DNA of 64,000 nt, from assembly GCF_014898055.3 (NCBI RefSeq), contig NW_023600993.1, forward strand, positions 1,178,001 through 1,242,000, written 5' to 3'. Made by a program: the position numbers and the translations under genes. Source of the DNA: Talpa occidentalis. Lineage: Eukaryota; Chordata; Mammalia; Eulipotyphla; Talpidae. A model generated the notes under the pieces. That model was not told the DNA's origin, did not search any database, and saw nothing but the letters and a program-made list of their open reading frames with translations. The first letter of the stretch is position 1, and each line of letters opens with the position of its first letter. Below, one piece after another: positions 45,010-56,620 of the stretch.

Positions 45010-45530
45010 TTCATTCACCGTCACTGTCTGATTTTCAACTCGAGCAGGTTCTGTAAACATAAACATACCCGCAGACAGACAGATTTATCTGTTTATCAGC
45101 CAGGCTTTTTCAGAGCGAAGCCCGCGATGCAGGGAGATTGTTGATTGATACTAAAATTTTGACAGCTGGGAGTATATTCTCAGCAACAAGATGAGTAACT
45201 TGGGCTAAAGGGGCTTGGGGAGACTCCAGCTCTGATTTATATGGACCTTCCCAGTGAGAAAGGCTCTGTCCTTTTGCAATGCGAAAATAAATAGTGTCTA
45301 ATTCCAATTATCTGATCCTGCAGCCTGGAATTCTTTTTGATTTACTACTATAAATAGATTTCATCCTCGTAATCTTGTAGGTATGCGGTATCATACGTTA
45401 GCATCTGTAAATTTAAAATACGGTGATATTCGATGCACTGCTGAAAGAATACAGAACATACTGTATTTCACGCGGAGCCTTTTAAAATAACTTCAGCTGC
45501 TGACTCTTAGGTAGTAAAGCGCATGCTTTT
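45010..45530. promoter_or_regulatory. candidate enhancer block with Pbx/Meis-type sites
   Basis: About 500 bp of AT-rich, CpG-poor sequence between GC-rich flanks. A Pbx-type site TGATTGAT (45142-45149) and a Meis/TGIF-type site TGACAG within TGACAGCTG (45160-45168, also an E-box) lie 10 bp apart. This pairing is typical of TALE-homeodomain enhancers. The motifs are visible directly; enhancer function is inferred. Confidence 0.4.
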
Positions 45531-45539
45531 GACACTTCG

Positions 45540-48500
45540 CGAGTGATGTACAGTCCCAGTTTGTAACAGAATCAGTGGGCTGGGAACACCTGCTTGTCCC
45601 CTGCACCACCCTCACTTCTGGCGGGTGAGGACGTCTGTTGTCTCAGAAGCGTGTCTGTGGCCTCCTGCAGTTCTGGGAGGTCTGTGCTTGGGACACGTGC
45701 TCAGAGGGCCCTGCCTTCTCTGCGGGGGGACCCTTCTGTGAGCGTCACAGTCTGTGTGGAAGCTGGGGCGCAGGTGACCTTGGGCAGCTGGTCCTGGACC
45801 TCCCTGTTGCACTTGGAGCTGGGAGGTGGTCAGTTCTGCCTCAAGGGTAGCCGGGGTACAGGAAGCACATTTAAAAGCAGCAGATATTCTTCCTCCTCTC
45901 CCCGAAGCAGGCCCTGCCCCTAGAAGCACATTAACGAAGTGATAATTCTCTTTATTTACCTCTGGTGCCTGCAGCGTTCTTGGAGAGCTGGAGAAAATCG
46001 CATTGTGATCAGAACTGGGCTATTAACAGCGTAGACTTGCTGTGAGAAAGTGGAAGGAGCCGGTTTTCTAGAACCAGCGAGAGTTGATTTCAGTGGTCTG
46101 GGCTTTGAGTTCCACGGGCTGCCCCAGCCCCGTCCTCGGGGATAAATGCGAGTTGATGGTCAATGTAGCAGCGAAATCGCAGCCAAAGCGCACCGCACCT
46201 GCCACCGTGCAGCTCGGCCGCGCCGCCGCAGCCTTTCCTGGCCTTGGCAGAAGCATTTTTTTTTTTTAATCCCAATATGTTTAGCTCGTCGAGGGGACGC
46301 TTTCCTCAGACTCCAGGCACCTGATGCATGGACACCCAGTGGGCCTCTGGGTGCTCCCCCGCCTTGCCGGCGGTTGGGGGTCCCTGGCGGGTGGGCCACC
46401 TTGTCACAGCCTTGAGTCACCCCGGCCTTCCCACCCATCCAGGGTCCTTCTCTGCCCAGTCACGGCGAACACCCGTCCGGCAGGGTCTGCACGGCGCACC
46501 TGAGTCTCTCGTGGGTCTGCCCCTTTGCTGCGGGCGGGCACCGGGCAGGCCGCTGCAGAGCTGTCTCGGGCTCCCCATGGACACCCCGAGTTGCCAAGGA
46601 GCTCTCGGTCCTGGTGCCCCACGGCCCCGCTCTGGGTGGGGCTTCTTGGAGGTGCTGAGGGTCTGTCGCCAACCACGGGGCCCTTGGTTCCTGGGGGCAG
46701 GTCCTGGACAGGGAGGGTCTGACCAGGCACCTGAGTGAGGAGGTGGACCCCGGCACGTGGCCCCATCAGCCGGGCGGAGGAGCCGGCCTGTGCCTTCCCG
46801 CCTCGGTTCCGCCGAGACGCAGGGCTCCGAGCGGAGCTGAGGCTGTTCGTCGCCGGCCTTGCCCAGGGGTTGAGTCAGCGGGGGTGTAGCCCGTGGACCT
46901 GCCAGGCCCCACGATCAGCCCGTCCCCGTGGCCGGCGAGGCCGCAGAGACGCTCTGGAGGCGACCTTGGAGCAGGAGGGCGCAAGGGGCGGGAGGTGGCG
47001 CCAGGCACTTCCAGCAGGAGGCAGGCTGAGGAGTGAGGGATTAGTCTGGGTGACCTTGTTTTTCAGAATGAAAAATGTTTGACTTCGCAGCTCACCAGTG
47101 ATTCGGGAATCCTTCTTCCTGTCCCTGTCTCCTAAACAATCCCATTTCATCTTTCACTGAACTGGAAATACTGAAAAAATACATTTCCCTGGTATGTCCG
47201 CCCCTGTGTGTGCCCGGTGAGATGTGAGCACGGCCGTGCGTCTGTGGGAGCCTGCTCTGGGGCCGCCTGTGTGCCCGCGCCAGTTCCCCTGGGGCTGCCA
47301 GGCCCCTCCCTCTCTTCGGGCCTGACCTCTTGGGATGCAGGCGGTCAGGAGGCTCGGGCCCTGGGCTGCAGGGGAGCAGGTCCGTGGCCCTGGCGCCATC
47401 GGGACAGACCGGACCATGACAAGTGCCGAGTCCTGCCTTTGGCCTGCCCGGGCCGCACCCTCAGGGCACAGACCAATGCTTTTTCCGTGGCCCCCACCCA
47501 GGTTGGCCTCGTCAACCCTGTCAGGCAGGAGTCAGCTGGCAGCGGGGCGGAGGTAGCTGTGGCTGTCACAGTGGGGACATCACAGTGCTCATTGATCAGC
47601 AGACACACGGTCCTCCGGGACGGCCGCGTGAGCAGGTCTAGTACTAGTCCCCGTGAAAGTATGAAAAAGGAGTAAAAGTTGTCCTGGCCAAGGAGCTGCC
47701 CAGGCCAGGGGACAGTGTAGGCAAAGGTGTGGAGTGAGCTGGGGCCAGGGGCCCTCAGAACGGGTGGAGTTGGGGTTCTGTGAGGCAGAGACAAGGAGCG
47801 AGAGACTTGGGTAAGGACCGGTCACCCAGGGCCTCTGAGATCCACCCACAGTCAGAGTCACTCAGAGAACATCACCTCCTGCGTCTCCCGGAGAAACGTG
47901 AGCCACGCACCTCCCCTGGCTGCCTGTGAGCCGGCCGAGGCCCACTGCATCTCATGACATAAAGTGTCCACGTCCCCCCACGTCGTTTCTCCTCGATGGA
48001 CCTGGTTTGAATCAGCAGGTGGTAGCAGATGCTTAGGGTGTCACTGTGTGTCGCTAAGGCCAGGAAGCCAGCACTTCCGAGCACCAACGTCGGTGTCAGT
48101 GCTCCCTCTAAGACCAGAAAGCAGGCCAGCATGATGCAGGAGGCCCACAGCATGGCACTGGAGCTTGGGGGTGGAGCGGGCCTCCAGCCCTGTCACTGGG
48201 CCGCCTCCCTGCCCTGTGCAGGACACAGGAGCCTGGAGTCCTGTCTCCATCACCCAGTGAGGTCGAGGCCGTCCCGTGCTGTCCCCCGAGTGAAATCCTG
48301 TCCGGGGTGTCCCGTTTCATCGTCCTGAGTCTTGTGGCTTCCACCCAGATCTGTCTGACTCAAAAAACTGTTCCTTTTCACAGCACTTTGTCTCCAGAAT
48401 GTCCCTCAGCCTCAGATTCTCCCCTCTCTGGACTCAGGTGAGATGGAGCCTGGCTGGACAGCTCCCCTGAGAGCAACTTCCTTAGACTCTGACGTCCTCT

Positions 48501-48600
48501 CCGGGAGGCATCGATAGCAAGTCCTGTAAAGCAGGGAACACAGTGCTTCTGCCAAAGACTGGAACAATAAATAGTCAGGGAATGCAGAATCTATAGCCTC
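45540..48600. other. GC-rich unique non-coding sequence
   Basis: No gene or confident repeat. CpG-dense patch at about 46780-46990. AT-richer patches at 45930-46060 and 47045-47190. Frames of up to 155 codons are opposed on the other strand and lack domains. Confidence 0.4.
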
Positions 48601-49245
48601 AATGCAGGTAATTTCCTACAGATAGAAAATAAATAATGCGTATTGCATATTTCCAGTTATCTGATTGCTTCTTAATGACCCCCGAAGAATGGCACAGTTT
48701 TAACAGGAGAGGCCGTGTCGGGCTCCAGCCCTCTGAGAGCTTACACATGGTGCCGCCCTCCTTGGTGCCCGCCTTGCCCTGGCTTCGCGTGGGCCGTGGG
48801 CAGAGGGAGTCTAGACCTCAGAACGCTATTGCCGAGACAGGCTGCTGTGTGGATCTAGCTTTTTAATGGCTAAGCCCTCAACTGTAGGATGGACGTGGCC
48901 CCCAGGGTGGCTGTGGGCACATTGACAAGGGGCCGGTACACGGGAAGCCGTGTCACGTCACCCTCCCTGGAGCCACACGTGCTCGTTCTGTTCTGTGGGC
49001 GCTGGCCTTTCCATTGCCCAGGGCCCGGTGCTGGACGGGAGAGAGGATGTCTCCAGAACCTCTGAAATGAGGATGGTAGACGGCCCCCTCCCGAAACGCT
49101 CCAGCGTTAGCCTGACTTAGGTCATCGCAAAAGAACCTTCCAGCGTTTCTGACAACACGGCCATCTCAGGCCTCTTTATCTTGTCCACTCCCTGGGGGCA
49201 GCTGCGTGGGCACGTCCAGGCCTCGTGTGAGCAAGGTCGAGGAGA
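48600..49245. other. unique non-coding sequence
   Basis: Mixed composition. Only short chance frames, no repeat recognised. Confidence 0.4.
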
Positions 49246-49430
49246 ACGCCTCGTGCTTTGTCTTCCAAGCCACAAGTGAAAGGAAAAATTATGCAGAACC
49301 TGAGCCTACGAGTCTTGGCTTCTTCATAATTGAAAGCACCTATTAGCGGCGCCAGCAAAGTCACAGAAGAAAGTTCTATTATTACTGTTTTTAGAAGAGC
49401 CGACTCCACGGTGAATCTAGGCCATCACCA
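49245..49430. promoter_or_regulatory. candidate conserved element next to a CpG-rich patch
   Basis: CpG-poor, AT-richer sequence ('ggaaaaattatgcagaacctgagcc', 'cttcttcataattgaaagcacc', 'gaagaaagttctattattactg') that abuts a CpG-rich patch at 49430-49560 (CTCGGCGCGCTGTGCGCTCGGCC). No repeat is recognised. Conservation untested. Confidence 0.3.
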
Positions 49431-49689
49431 TGACGATGCTGGGTCTCGGCGCGCTGTGCGCTCGGCCTCGCATGCACCGTTGCCACCGTCCGCGGAGCAC
49501 TACCGAGGGCGGCGCGCCGCAGCGTTGTGCTCAGGGTGCTTTGCAAACCACCTGTTTAGCCCGTGGGGATAAGGAAGTTCTAATACGTCATGTCACAGAG
49601 TGTGGATTTCCCCTGGTAGCTGAAGCGCATGGTGAAATGTTCAATCCGGAAATGCCCACGGTAGTTAGTCGGTCGGATGTTATTATTTC

Positions 49690-51570
49690 GTGAAGGGAGA
49701 AAAGACTGTAAGGGGGTCTGAGACAGGCATCACGGGAGCAGGGACGGGAACCCAGCGTCTCCGCGCCACGTGCCTCGCCGGGCGGCCCGTCCTCTCTCCC
49801 GCCATGGTTGCTGCAGGCTCTTCTCTGTCGAGCACAGCTCTGTGCGTGGAGTGGTCCCTGTCACCCGTGACACGGGAAGTCTGACCGTGCCCTGCCCCAG
49901 CTTCCCTGCATAATCTCCGTTCTGATCCTGGTTCCCACCACGCCCCACCCCGTCGGACGACTCTGGCTGAGGTGGAGTTGCCAGGGGGAACCTCACTTGG
50001 CTTTGGGCCGAGCTTGCCTTTGGTTTTAGGGGGAGAATTATCGATGTTTTTCCTGAAACAGCCCAAGGATTGAGCTTCTGCCCCGTCGACCCCCACCGGC
50101 CCATGGTGCTGTTTGTTTTCTGCAGGACTTTGCTCCAGGCTGATTGAAGCAGAGCATACCTGACAGATGCACACTCGTGTCCGTGGCTTCTCCCTGTTGT
50201 GGACACGGGGACACGGGGTGTAAAGGAGTGGACGGGGCGCCCCCGGCTCCTTTGCTAATGGAGAGTGGGGTGAGCCGAGTGCAGGGTGGGGCCTTGGCTG
50301 CACTGGGATCACTGCCCATGTGTCCGGCCAGACGCTCCAACAGGCCCCTTTGTCCTCGGGCACCTGGCGTCGCCCTGATGCATCACGTCTTCCTGCTTCT
50401 GCGTGCTCAAGGGCGAGGTCGGCATGGGAAACGCAGCTGTAATGGTGGCCGTCTGCTGACCTTCAACTGTGGAGGCTGTCCGCCCCTTTTGGGCTGGAGC
50501 GCTGGCGTGTCAGCACCCACCCCCGAGGCTCTTAGACTTGACTGCCCGGTGTCACGATGGCGCCTCTGCTGCTGTTCTCGCCTGGGCCGGCCAGGTCTCC
50601 CCACACGCGGCACCCGGGACGGCACAGTTTGAAAGAACGAATGAACGAACCAAGAAAAGGACCAGAAAGGATCCTGACGTTCATGCCCCAGTCTCCCCTC
50701 GAGTCCTCAGAGAAGCTCCACCTATGTGTCGCGATGTCCATGGTGTGACCCCTAGGCGGGCTGGCCAGGTGGCCGGCTGAGCCACCACTTGGATGGTTGG
50801 ATGTCCAGGGGCGCCGCGGCCTCACATGGAGGGGGTGGAGATGCTCTGGGAGGGCGCTCAGAGCCGGCTCGGCTTGGCGTCTGATGACTGGTGCTGTCTG
50901 GTCTACGTGGGAGCAGTTCCACCCTGTGAGACTTGCGGCCGTGGCCGTGGGGTCTGGCTGGTGCGGCGGACGGTGGAGGGTCGTGTTCCTGCCCGGAGGG
51001 GCCGCGGAACGCCCCTGCTCACAGCGCCTCTGTGGCCCCGGCGGCCGCGCAGCGCACTCTGTGGCCTTCGCCGCTGATTTATTTTTAGTGAGGACAGATG
51101 CTTTTCAGAGGCTTAACACCTAAACGGTTGGAGCAGTGCCGCGAAGGGGAGTTAAATGGTTTTACTGCTTGCTGACTGCACAGAGATAGAGTAATCGTGC
51201 GAACAGTTTGGAAAATAATGCTTTTGTGGGGTTGACAGGACAATGAACCTGTGGCCGCAGCTTAGGAGGCGCGGGGTGGGCTGTGTCCTGCGGGCCTGGG
51301 CGGTGTCCACAAAGCGCAGGTCCCCGGGGAAGGCCCCACCCAGCCTCCGGCGCTAGCACAGGGACCAAGTTTGACGCCAGCATCCAGTTCTCCGAGTCGT
51401 CTGGCAAGCGTACATTTAAAAAGGAGAGAGATGCTTCCAAAGGCAGCCCCGACACTCTTGTGGGCTGCTCCCCCATTCCAGAGCCCGACTGGAGCAGGGG
51501 GCTCCTCCGTGCAGTTCTGGAAAGGAAGGAGACGGTGGGAGGTGATAGGATGAAGCGGATGTCAGGGGTC
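49690..51570. other. GC-rich unique non-coding sequence
   Basis: A 226-codon minus frame (49683-50363) and others of 94-162 codons lack domains and conflict with each other. A short tandem (GAACGAAT GAACGAAC) lies at about 50634-50650. CpG-rich patch at 50990-51080. Confidence 0.4.
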
Positions 51571-51584
51571 TGGTGTCAGGGGCT

Positions 51585-51640
51585 CTGATAAATTGTTTGA
51601 CTTTGGAAAATCACCTTATCTCTCAGCTGCCGCACCCCAG
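51585..51640 (+). repeat. possible MIR fragment
   Basis: 'gataaattgtttgactttggaaaatcaccttatctctcagctgc' resembles the MIR stretch 'tgaccttgggcaagtcacttaacctctctgagc', at low identity. Confidence 0.3.
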
Positions 51641-52049
51641 GGTGCTAAGGAGGGAAGGAGGCGGGCGTCAGGGCTTCTCGTGACTTTCTGGGCTCACGGG
51701 TGACGCAGGGACCGCCGGCACGGCTGGAGCTCAGAGCGGCACCTCACTCCAGGAAGAGGGCACTGGCTGGGGCCTGGGGAGGGTGACGTGGGCTCTGCCT
51801 CACACTCTGCCCTCGCCTCCGCAGCGGAAGCCTCCCCGCGTGCTGCCGGCGCGGCCACCTGCCCAGCAAGGAAGCAGCTCACGTCACCCTCGGTGCCCTG
51901 TTAGCCCCGGCCACAATCCGCCACCCGTTGTCCTCAACCCCGTGAAACCTTTCATCTGAAAACTCTGCACATGGTGATTCTATTCCTGTGTTCAGTGAAC
52001 AGCAAGAGCCAATGTAAGAATTAGGCAAATGGCCGGGATGGTCACTAGA

Positions 52050-52420
52050 CAGGCACTAGACAGCTCGTCAGGCGCCAGAGGAGGCGCGGCCCGAGAAGCA
52101 GCCGGGCGGTTCCCCGCAAGCGCGCAAGGTGGGTTAGTGCGCGTCTGGGCAGGGACGGGGCGCGGGCGTCGGAGATCAGCGTTGCCACTTCCGCACGTCG
52201 GAGGCGGTGGGCGGGCTGCTCCGGGAAGGGGCTTCTGGTTTGCATCTACATGTTCAGGACTTTTATTCCCTGAGTTACTGTGACAAGAAGGCACGGTCGT
52301 GCTTCCGTGCGCTGAGGATGGCGTGTGCGGGCCGGGCCGGGCTGGTTCCCGGGCCCGCAGAGAGGGCCGCTGGGCACCGCCGGCTTAGACGTGCCTGGTC
52401 CGGCTCCTCCGCCCCGGTGG
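52050..52420. promoter_or_regulatory. CpG-rich block
   Basis: Dense CpG at 52070-52215 (GGCGCGGCCCGAGAAGC, GGGGCGCGGGCGTCGG) and again at 52300-52420. No promoter motif, first exon or donor is evident. Confidence 0.3.
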
Positions 52421-52619
52421 GCCTGGAAGGAGTTTACTCAGGGCACTTCGCCTCGCTGACCCCAGACTCACCGGTGGGTTGGCTGTCGCGCCTGGGCCAC
52501 CGGGCGGGGTCCCCAGCGGGTTCACAGTGCACGCGCAGGGTCGGCTGCCGTGACGGCTTCCATGCCCGCGCCAGCTCTCGAAGCAAGTTTTGTTCCGGTC
52601 CACACCCCCTCCAAGAACA

Positions 52620-53010
52620 CAGTTTTATCTTTAGGCCAATTCTCAACTGCTGTAAGTGCGCATTACAACTGTAAACCTCCTAATGGCTTCTAAATAGTAC
52701 TTTGGTGTTTGGCAGAAGTGACAAAAATAATAACTGGCGCCTAAAACAAATACTAAGTTGTGATCCCGAAGCTTTCACAGCCATGCTCGGACAGAGAGAT
52801 TGCACGCACGCAGCGTGCAGGAGCTTTTTAAAGAATTTCAGTTCTGGAAAAGCTCTTTAAAGGTCAACCTAATTAAGGCGATGTTTTTGAACCAGTATAA
52901 AGTAGATCCTATTATTGGAAATTCTTTGCAACAGCTCAGAATGGCATTTCACTTACGGTTTAAACCTTTTATGGTTAATTTGGAAAACAGAAGCGATCTT
53001 TCGGGGCGTC
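52620..53010. promoter_or_regulatory. candidate conserved non-coding element
   Basis: AT-rich, CpG-poor stretch between CpG-rich DNA, with 'gtcaacctaattaagg' (homeodomain-like TAATTA at about 52868-52873) and 'ggtttaaaccttttatggtt'. The 73-codon plus frame is not a recognised exon. No repeat matches. Confidence 0.3.
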
Positions 53011-53029
53011 CTGCTCTCTGAGGGACACG

Positions 53030-53560
53030 TCGTCGTGATCAATAAGAGCGGCCTCTGAGTGGGGAGGGGGCCGCTCCCCGGGACGCTTGGCCAGCACGAT
53101 GAAGTCCAGCTGGGTGGACGCTTCCTGCTGGAAGACCCGACACAGCAGAGGAGGGAGGGGAGGCCCCTTAGGGACAGAAGGCCCAGGGACAGCCCCGCAG
53201 CCTGGGTGCCACAGGATGCCACGCTGGCCTGGAGGGCCCCCGGCTCCCCCGGACCTGCGGGTGCGTGGCAGGTCAGCAGCTGCCCCCTCTCCTCCCTGTC
53301 CCCTGCGTCCCCTTGTGTGGCTCACTCTGGCCCGAGAGGAAAGGAGCGGTTGTCCTTGCGCTGAAGTCCCCTCAGCTGACGTGGCCCCCCTTGGCCGAGG
53401 TGGCTGCAGCGAAGGGGTCCCCACCAGCGCCCCTGGGGGCCTCGGTGGGGGGCCCTGTCGCAAGACTCGGGCTCCCCGCTGTCATGGCCCCACCTGCGGG
53501 GAGCGGGGCGGCTGCTTCCAGGGCCTTCCACAGGGCAGGGCGACTTGAAAAAAACTCAGC
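53030..53560. other. GC-rich unique non-coding sequence
   Basis: Opposing frames of 153 and 162 codons without domains. No repeat recognised. Confidence 0.4.
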
Positions 53561-53800
53561 TAGTGAGAAATAATTACCCGGAGCAATGAAATATTTATAT
53601 TGTCATCATTAAGCACGACTGACCGTGAGGAAATTAAAAAGTCACAAACGCCAGCGCGATCATAAATATGGAAAATATAAATGAAAGTTTAAATTTTTAT
53701 TTAATGACGGAACGGAAGAAAGACCGCGTTCTCCGTGCTTTGTGATGCTGATCAGGTGTCACCGGCTGAAATGCTGATAAAATAAATGGGGAAAAGATGA
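53560..53800. promoter_or_regulatory. candidate conserved non-coding element
   Basis: AT-rich island with sharp edges: AAATATTTATATTG, CATAAATATGGAAAATATAAATG and TTTAATGAC motifs. It has MEF2-like and homeodomain-like A/T motifs and no repeat match. Confidence 0.3.
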
Positions 53801-53804
53801 ACGG

Positions 53805-54480
53805 GTCTTCCGAAATGCTAGACCTATATTTAGATGTGATCGAGCTTCGGCTGTCATCGTCCGTTACTCATCCGGCGAGCCCGCGGCTGTGGACGGCTGT
53901 GCCAGTGAGTGGGGCCCTTAACCGGTGGACGTGCAACCGCGTCCACCCTCCACGCGTGGTCGCCTGCGGAGTGTCCCCGGCCTGCTCGCCAGAGGGCGTC
54001 TGCTGAGCCTCCCTGCTAGCTTGGGAACTAACGAGCAAGTGGAGGCAGCGGCCGTCCCCCGAGGTCCCTCGGCGCACGCCACGCCTTTGCCACGGAACAG
54101 CAGCGGCTACCCGCAGGCTCCTCTAGTGCTCCTGCCTCTTGCAGGGGGAGCTGCTGCACACAGGCTCATCAACAGACTTTGCCAAGTGGCCTCGCTGGTC
54201 CTGCGTCCCCAGGTGTGTCCTCAATCAGGCGCCCTTTCTGTCTCCTGTTTCCTTCTCCGCCGCTGCCTCCCCCGGCCCCGTGCTGGAGAGGTGGCTCGTT
54301 TTTCAGGCAGAACGAATCCTGTGCTGGAGTTATTCATCTCAGGCCGTGCCCGCGCCCAGGGCGGCAGCTGCGCTACTGATCCTGCTTTGCTTTTCCCAAG
54401 ACAGCGGCAGCCGGGGCTCGCCCGCTGCTGGGAGGCAGGCGCCGTGGCTGCAGCGGGCCCCTCTCATCTTCCCGGGGGCC
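53805..54480. other. GC-rich unique non-coding sequence
   Basis: A 227-codon plus frame (53925-54608) lacks any domain. No repeat recognised. Confidence 0.4.
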
Positions 54481-54494
54481 TGCCCCGGTCCCCT

Positions 54495-55180
54495 CATCTC
54501 CAGATGAAGCAATTCTTCTTTGCTTTCTTCTTCATCAGCCTTCAATCTCTGTTTTTATGTCATGCAGTGTCACCAGGTTTATGTGCCTGTTTACGTTTCA
54601 TAAAGTGAGAGGACACATGATAAAAATCTAAGAATAGCACCATAAATCACCCGGGCCTCTGCAGTGCTAGGCCACGTTAAATGCCTTGGTTTGGGTCCAG
54701 ATGTTCAAGTCACCCCTTTTATACACCAGCCTGGCATACATCCACTGGAGGAACAGAAGAAAAGGAACAGCTGGCCCAGCAAAACGTCTGCTGTTCACTC
54801 TCCACCAGATATTGGGGTGTTTTCTGCTCTTCTGTGACTCCGCCACTTACGGAAGTGTAGCCGGGCACCTCCGCACACAGCTACTTTCTGCTGCGCCTGA
54901 GAGTGAAAGAACGTGAGATAAACACCTATCGTCATGCTCCCGGGTGACAACGGAGTGATAATTGTGGAAGTCCAGTTGTCCGGCCTGTGCCGCAGGGCTC
55001 CGTAGGCATGGAAGGCACCAGCTTGCCCCGCGTGCAGAGAAAGAGTGACTTGCTGAGTCACACTGCTGTCTGAATGCTGCCTGGTGGACAGTTTAATTGA
55101 AATAGAATAATTGTTACAATTTACTTCCTAATCCATATCAGAACATTTGCCTGTTTGATGTTCCTAGTAAGAGCCCAGTA
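54495..55180. other. AT-richer unique sequence
   Basis: 54495-54660 looks like conserved non-coding DNA ('agaagaaagca'-type purine runs on the minus strand, CATAAAGTGAG, ATAAATCACC). The rest is mixed. No gene or repeat recognised. Confidence 0.3.
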
Positions 55181-55184
55181 AATA

Positions 55185-55336
55185 TGGGTGGTGGTGATGG
55201 TGGCCACGATGATGGCAGTGGTGGTGGTGATGGCCACGATGATGCGGCGGTGGTGGTGATGGTGGCCATGATGGCGGTGATGATGGTGGTGGCCACGATA
55301 GCAATGGTGAAGATGATGGTGATGATGGTGGAGATG
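55185..55336 (+). repeat. GGT/GAT minisatellite with ~30-bp higher-order unit
   Basis: About 150 bp built from GGT, GAT and GGC triplets. A GGCCACGAT/GGCCATGAT block recurs at 55202, 55232, 55263 and 55291, spacing 28-31 bp, giving about four to five higher-order units. Because it is triplet-based it stays open in several frames and gives His-rich peptides on the minus strand, which are artefacts. Confidence 0.92.
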
Positions 55337-55339
55337 ACA

Positions 55340-55700
55340 ACGTATTTTTTGCTGAGGACAAGATTGTGGCAGCACACCAAGACAGAGTGCCTTTCTGTTC
55401 TGGTCAGGGGTAGCTGTGAGCAAGTCAGGAAAGGCTTGTAAGAGGTAGTGATGTTTGAAGTGGGCCTAGAAGAGTGAATAGTAGCTTATGGCCGCGTGGT
55501 TCATATTTGTGCTAAAGGTAATTTTCTGCATGGATTGATAAGCGCAGTCTACTGCTCTTTGGTCTTTTACATGGAGAATCCCTATTTTTCAATGTTCGTG
55601 CTTTCCTCGTTTTGGGATAGTTTTGTGCAAAGGGGTATTTGTGTGTAAAACATTGCATGGACAGTGCACAGATGCTGCCTGGGGAGCAATTTTGCAGGGA
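55340..55700. other. unique sequence with ancient-repeat texture
   Basis: 'gaggtagtgatgtttgaagtgggcctagaagagtgaatagtagc' near 55442-55486 resembles a common ancient interspersed repeat motif ('gaggtgatatttgagctgagtcttgaaggatgagtagg'). I cannot name the family with confidence. Confidence 0.3.
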
Positions 55701-55704
55701 TTTC

Positions 55705-56400
55705 CGGAGGCCACCCAACACCAGCAAGCAGTTCTTGGACACAGAGACTGTGACTCACTCCTGACTCTGTGGGCCCATTGGCCGCAGCCTACACCGCAGA
55801 TTCAGGGCCCATTTCCAAAGCCCACCGTCCACTTCAGACCCGGCGGGAGTCCTGCAGTGCTCCCTGCCTCTGACCAGCCTCTCCCGGCAGTCCCTTCCCA
55901 CACTCCCTCAGACTTCAGGTGCCCTTTATAAGCCCAGATTATCACCTGTGCCTCTGACCATCGGGCCATAAACCAGAGGCCCCCAGCCCCCGACAGGGCT
56001 GAGTATCTTGTAGAGCAGCCCACAGAACCCAGGAAGCCCATCACTCACCACTTTATTGGCAAGGGTGTAACTGAGGGACTGAGGAGCTGCAGAGGCAGGT
56101 CCAGGGCAGGGTGTGCTTCCTCGGAGGGCTCCTCGTGCACCGGCCAGTTATTTGGTCATCACCACTGGCTCTCTGAACACAGGCAGTTGAGCTCCTGCTC
56201 TGGCCTCCCTCCTCCTCCCTGGACATCAGGGCTGACCCTCCTGAGGGGTTTCCCAAAGGTTACCTTCACCAACATAACCAAAAACCCCCTTAATACTCCC
56301 TGCAGTGAGCGAACTCCTAGGGCTCTGGGGGGCCAGGAGATGGACCAAGTATGTGTGGGCAACAGTTTGGTCACCCGAATGGCCAAATGTGTGTCTTCGT
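55705..56400 (-). repeat. ancient LTR (ERVL/MaLR-like), probably solo, antisense
   Basis: Read on the minus strand the order is: 'tttggtcc' and a 'cagagccctaggagtt' region near 56310-56350, a middle section, a CAATAAAGTGG polyadenylation signal (plus-strand CCACTTTATTG near 56049-56059), 'gggttctgtgggctgctctac', 'gtctgaagtggacgg' and a 3' end near 55710 ('ccaagaactgcttgctggtg'). This order matches a common mammalian LTR I recognise but cannot name securely. No internal retroviral coding region adjoins it on either side. The sequence is strongly diverged, so it is inert as a viral element. Confidence 0.65.
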
Positions 56401-56404
56401 CTGT

Positions 56405-56620
56405 TGCCGCACATTTAGTTACCGCGCGAGCGCGGGGTTCTCCGCGGCGGGTGCCTGCTCTCTCCTCTCTGGTGTTTGCGCGCTCGGTCTCATGCCCGCG
56501 TGCCCTGACTCGGGGTCCTCCAGTGCCGAGACCGGATGAGCCGGCAGCTCTCCCGATGCGCGGAGGGGACAGAGTCTCACCCCAGTCTCCGGACAGCGGG
56601 CCCGTGTTTTCTTAAACACG
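56405..56620. promoter_or_regulatory. CpG-rich block beside the LTR
   Basis: ACCGCGCGAGCGCGGGG near 56420-56436 includes a hairpin-capable CGCG palindrome, and CpG stays dense to about 56600. No promoter evidence beyond composition. Confidence 0.25.

Noticed and set aside
55121..55423. His-rich open frame (HHHH repeats)
   Set aside because: Direct product of the GGT/GAT minisatellite read on the minus strand.
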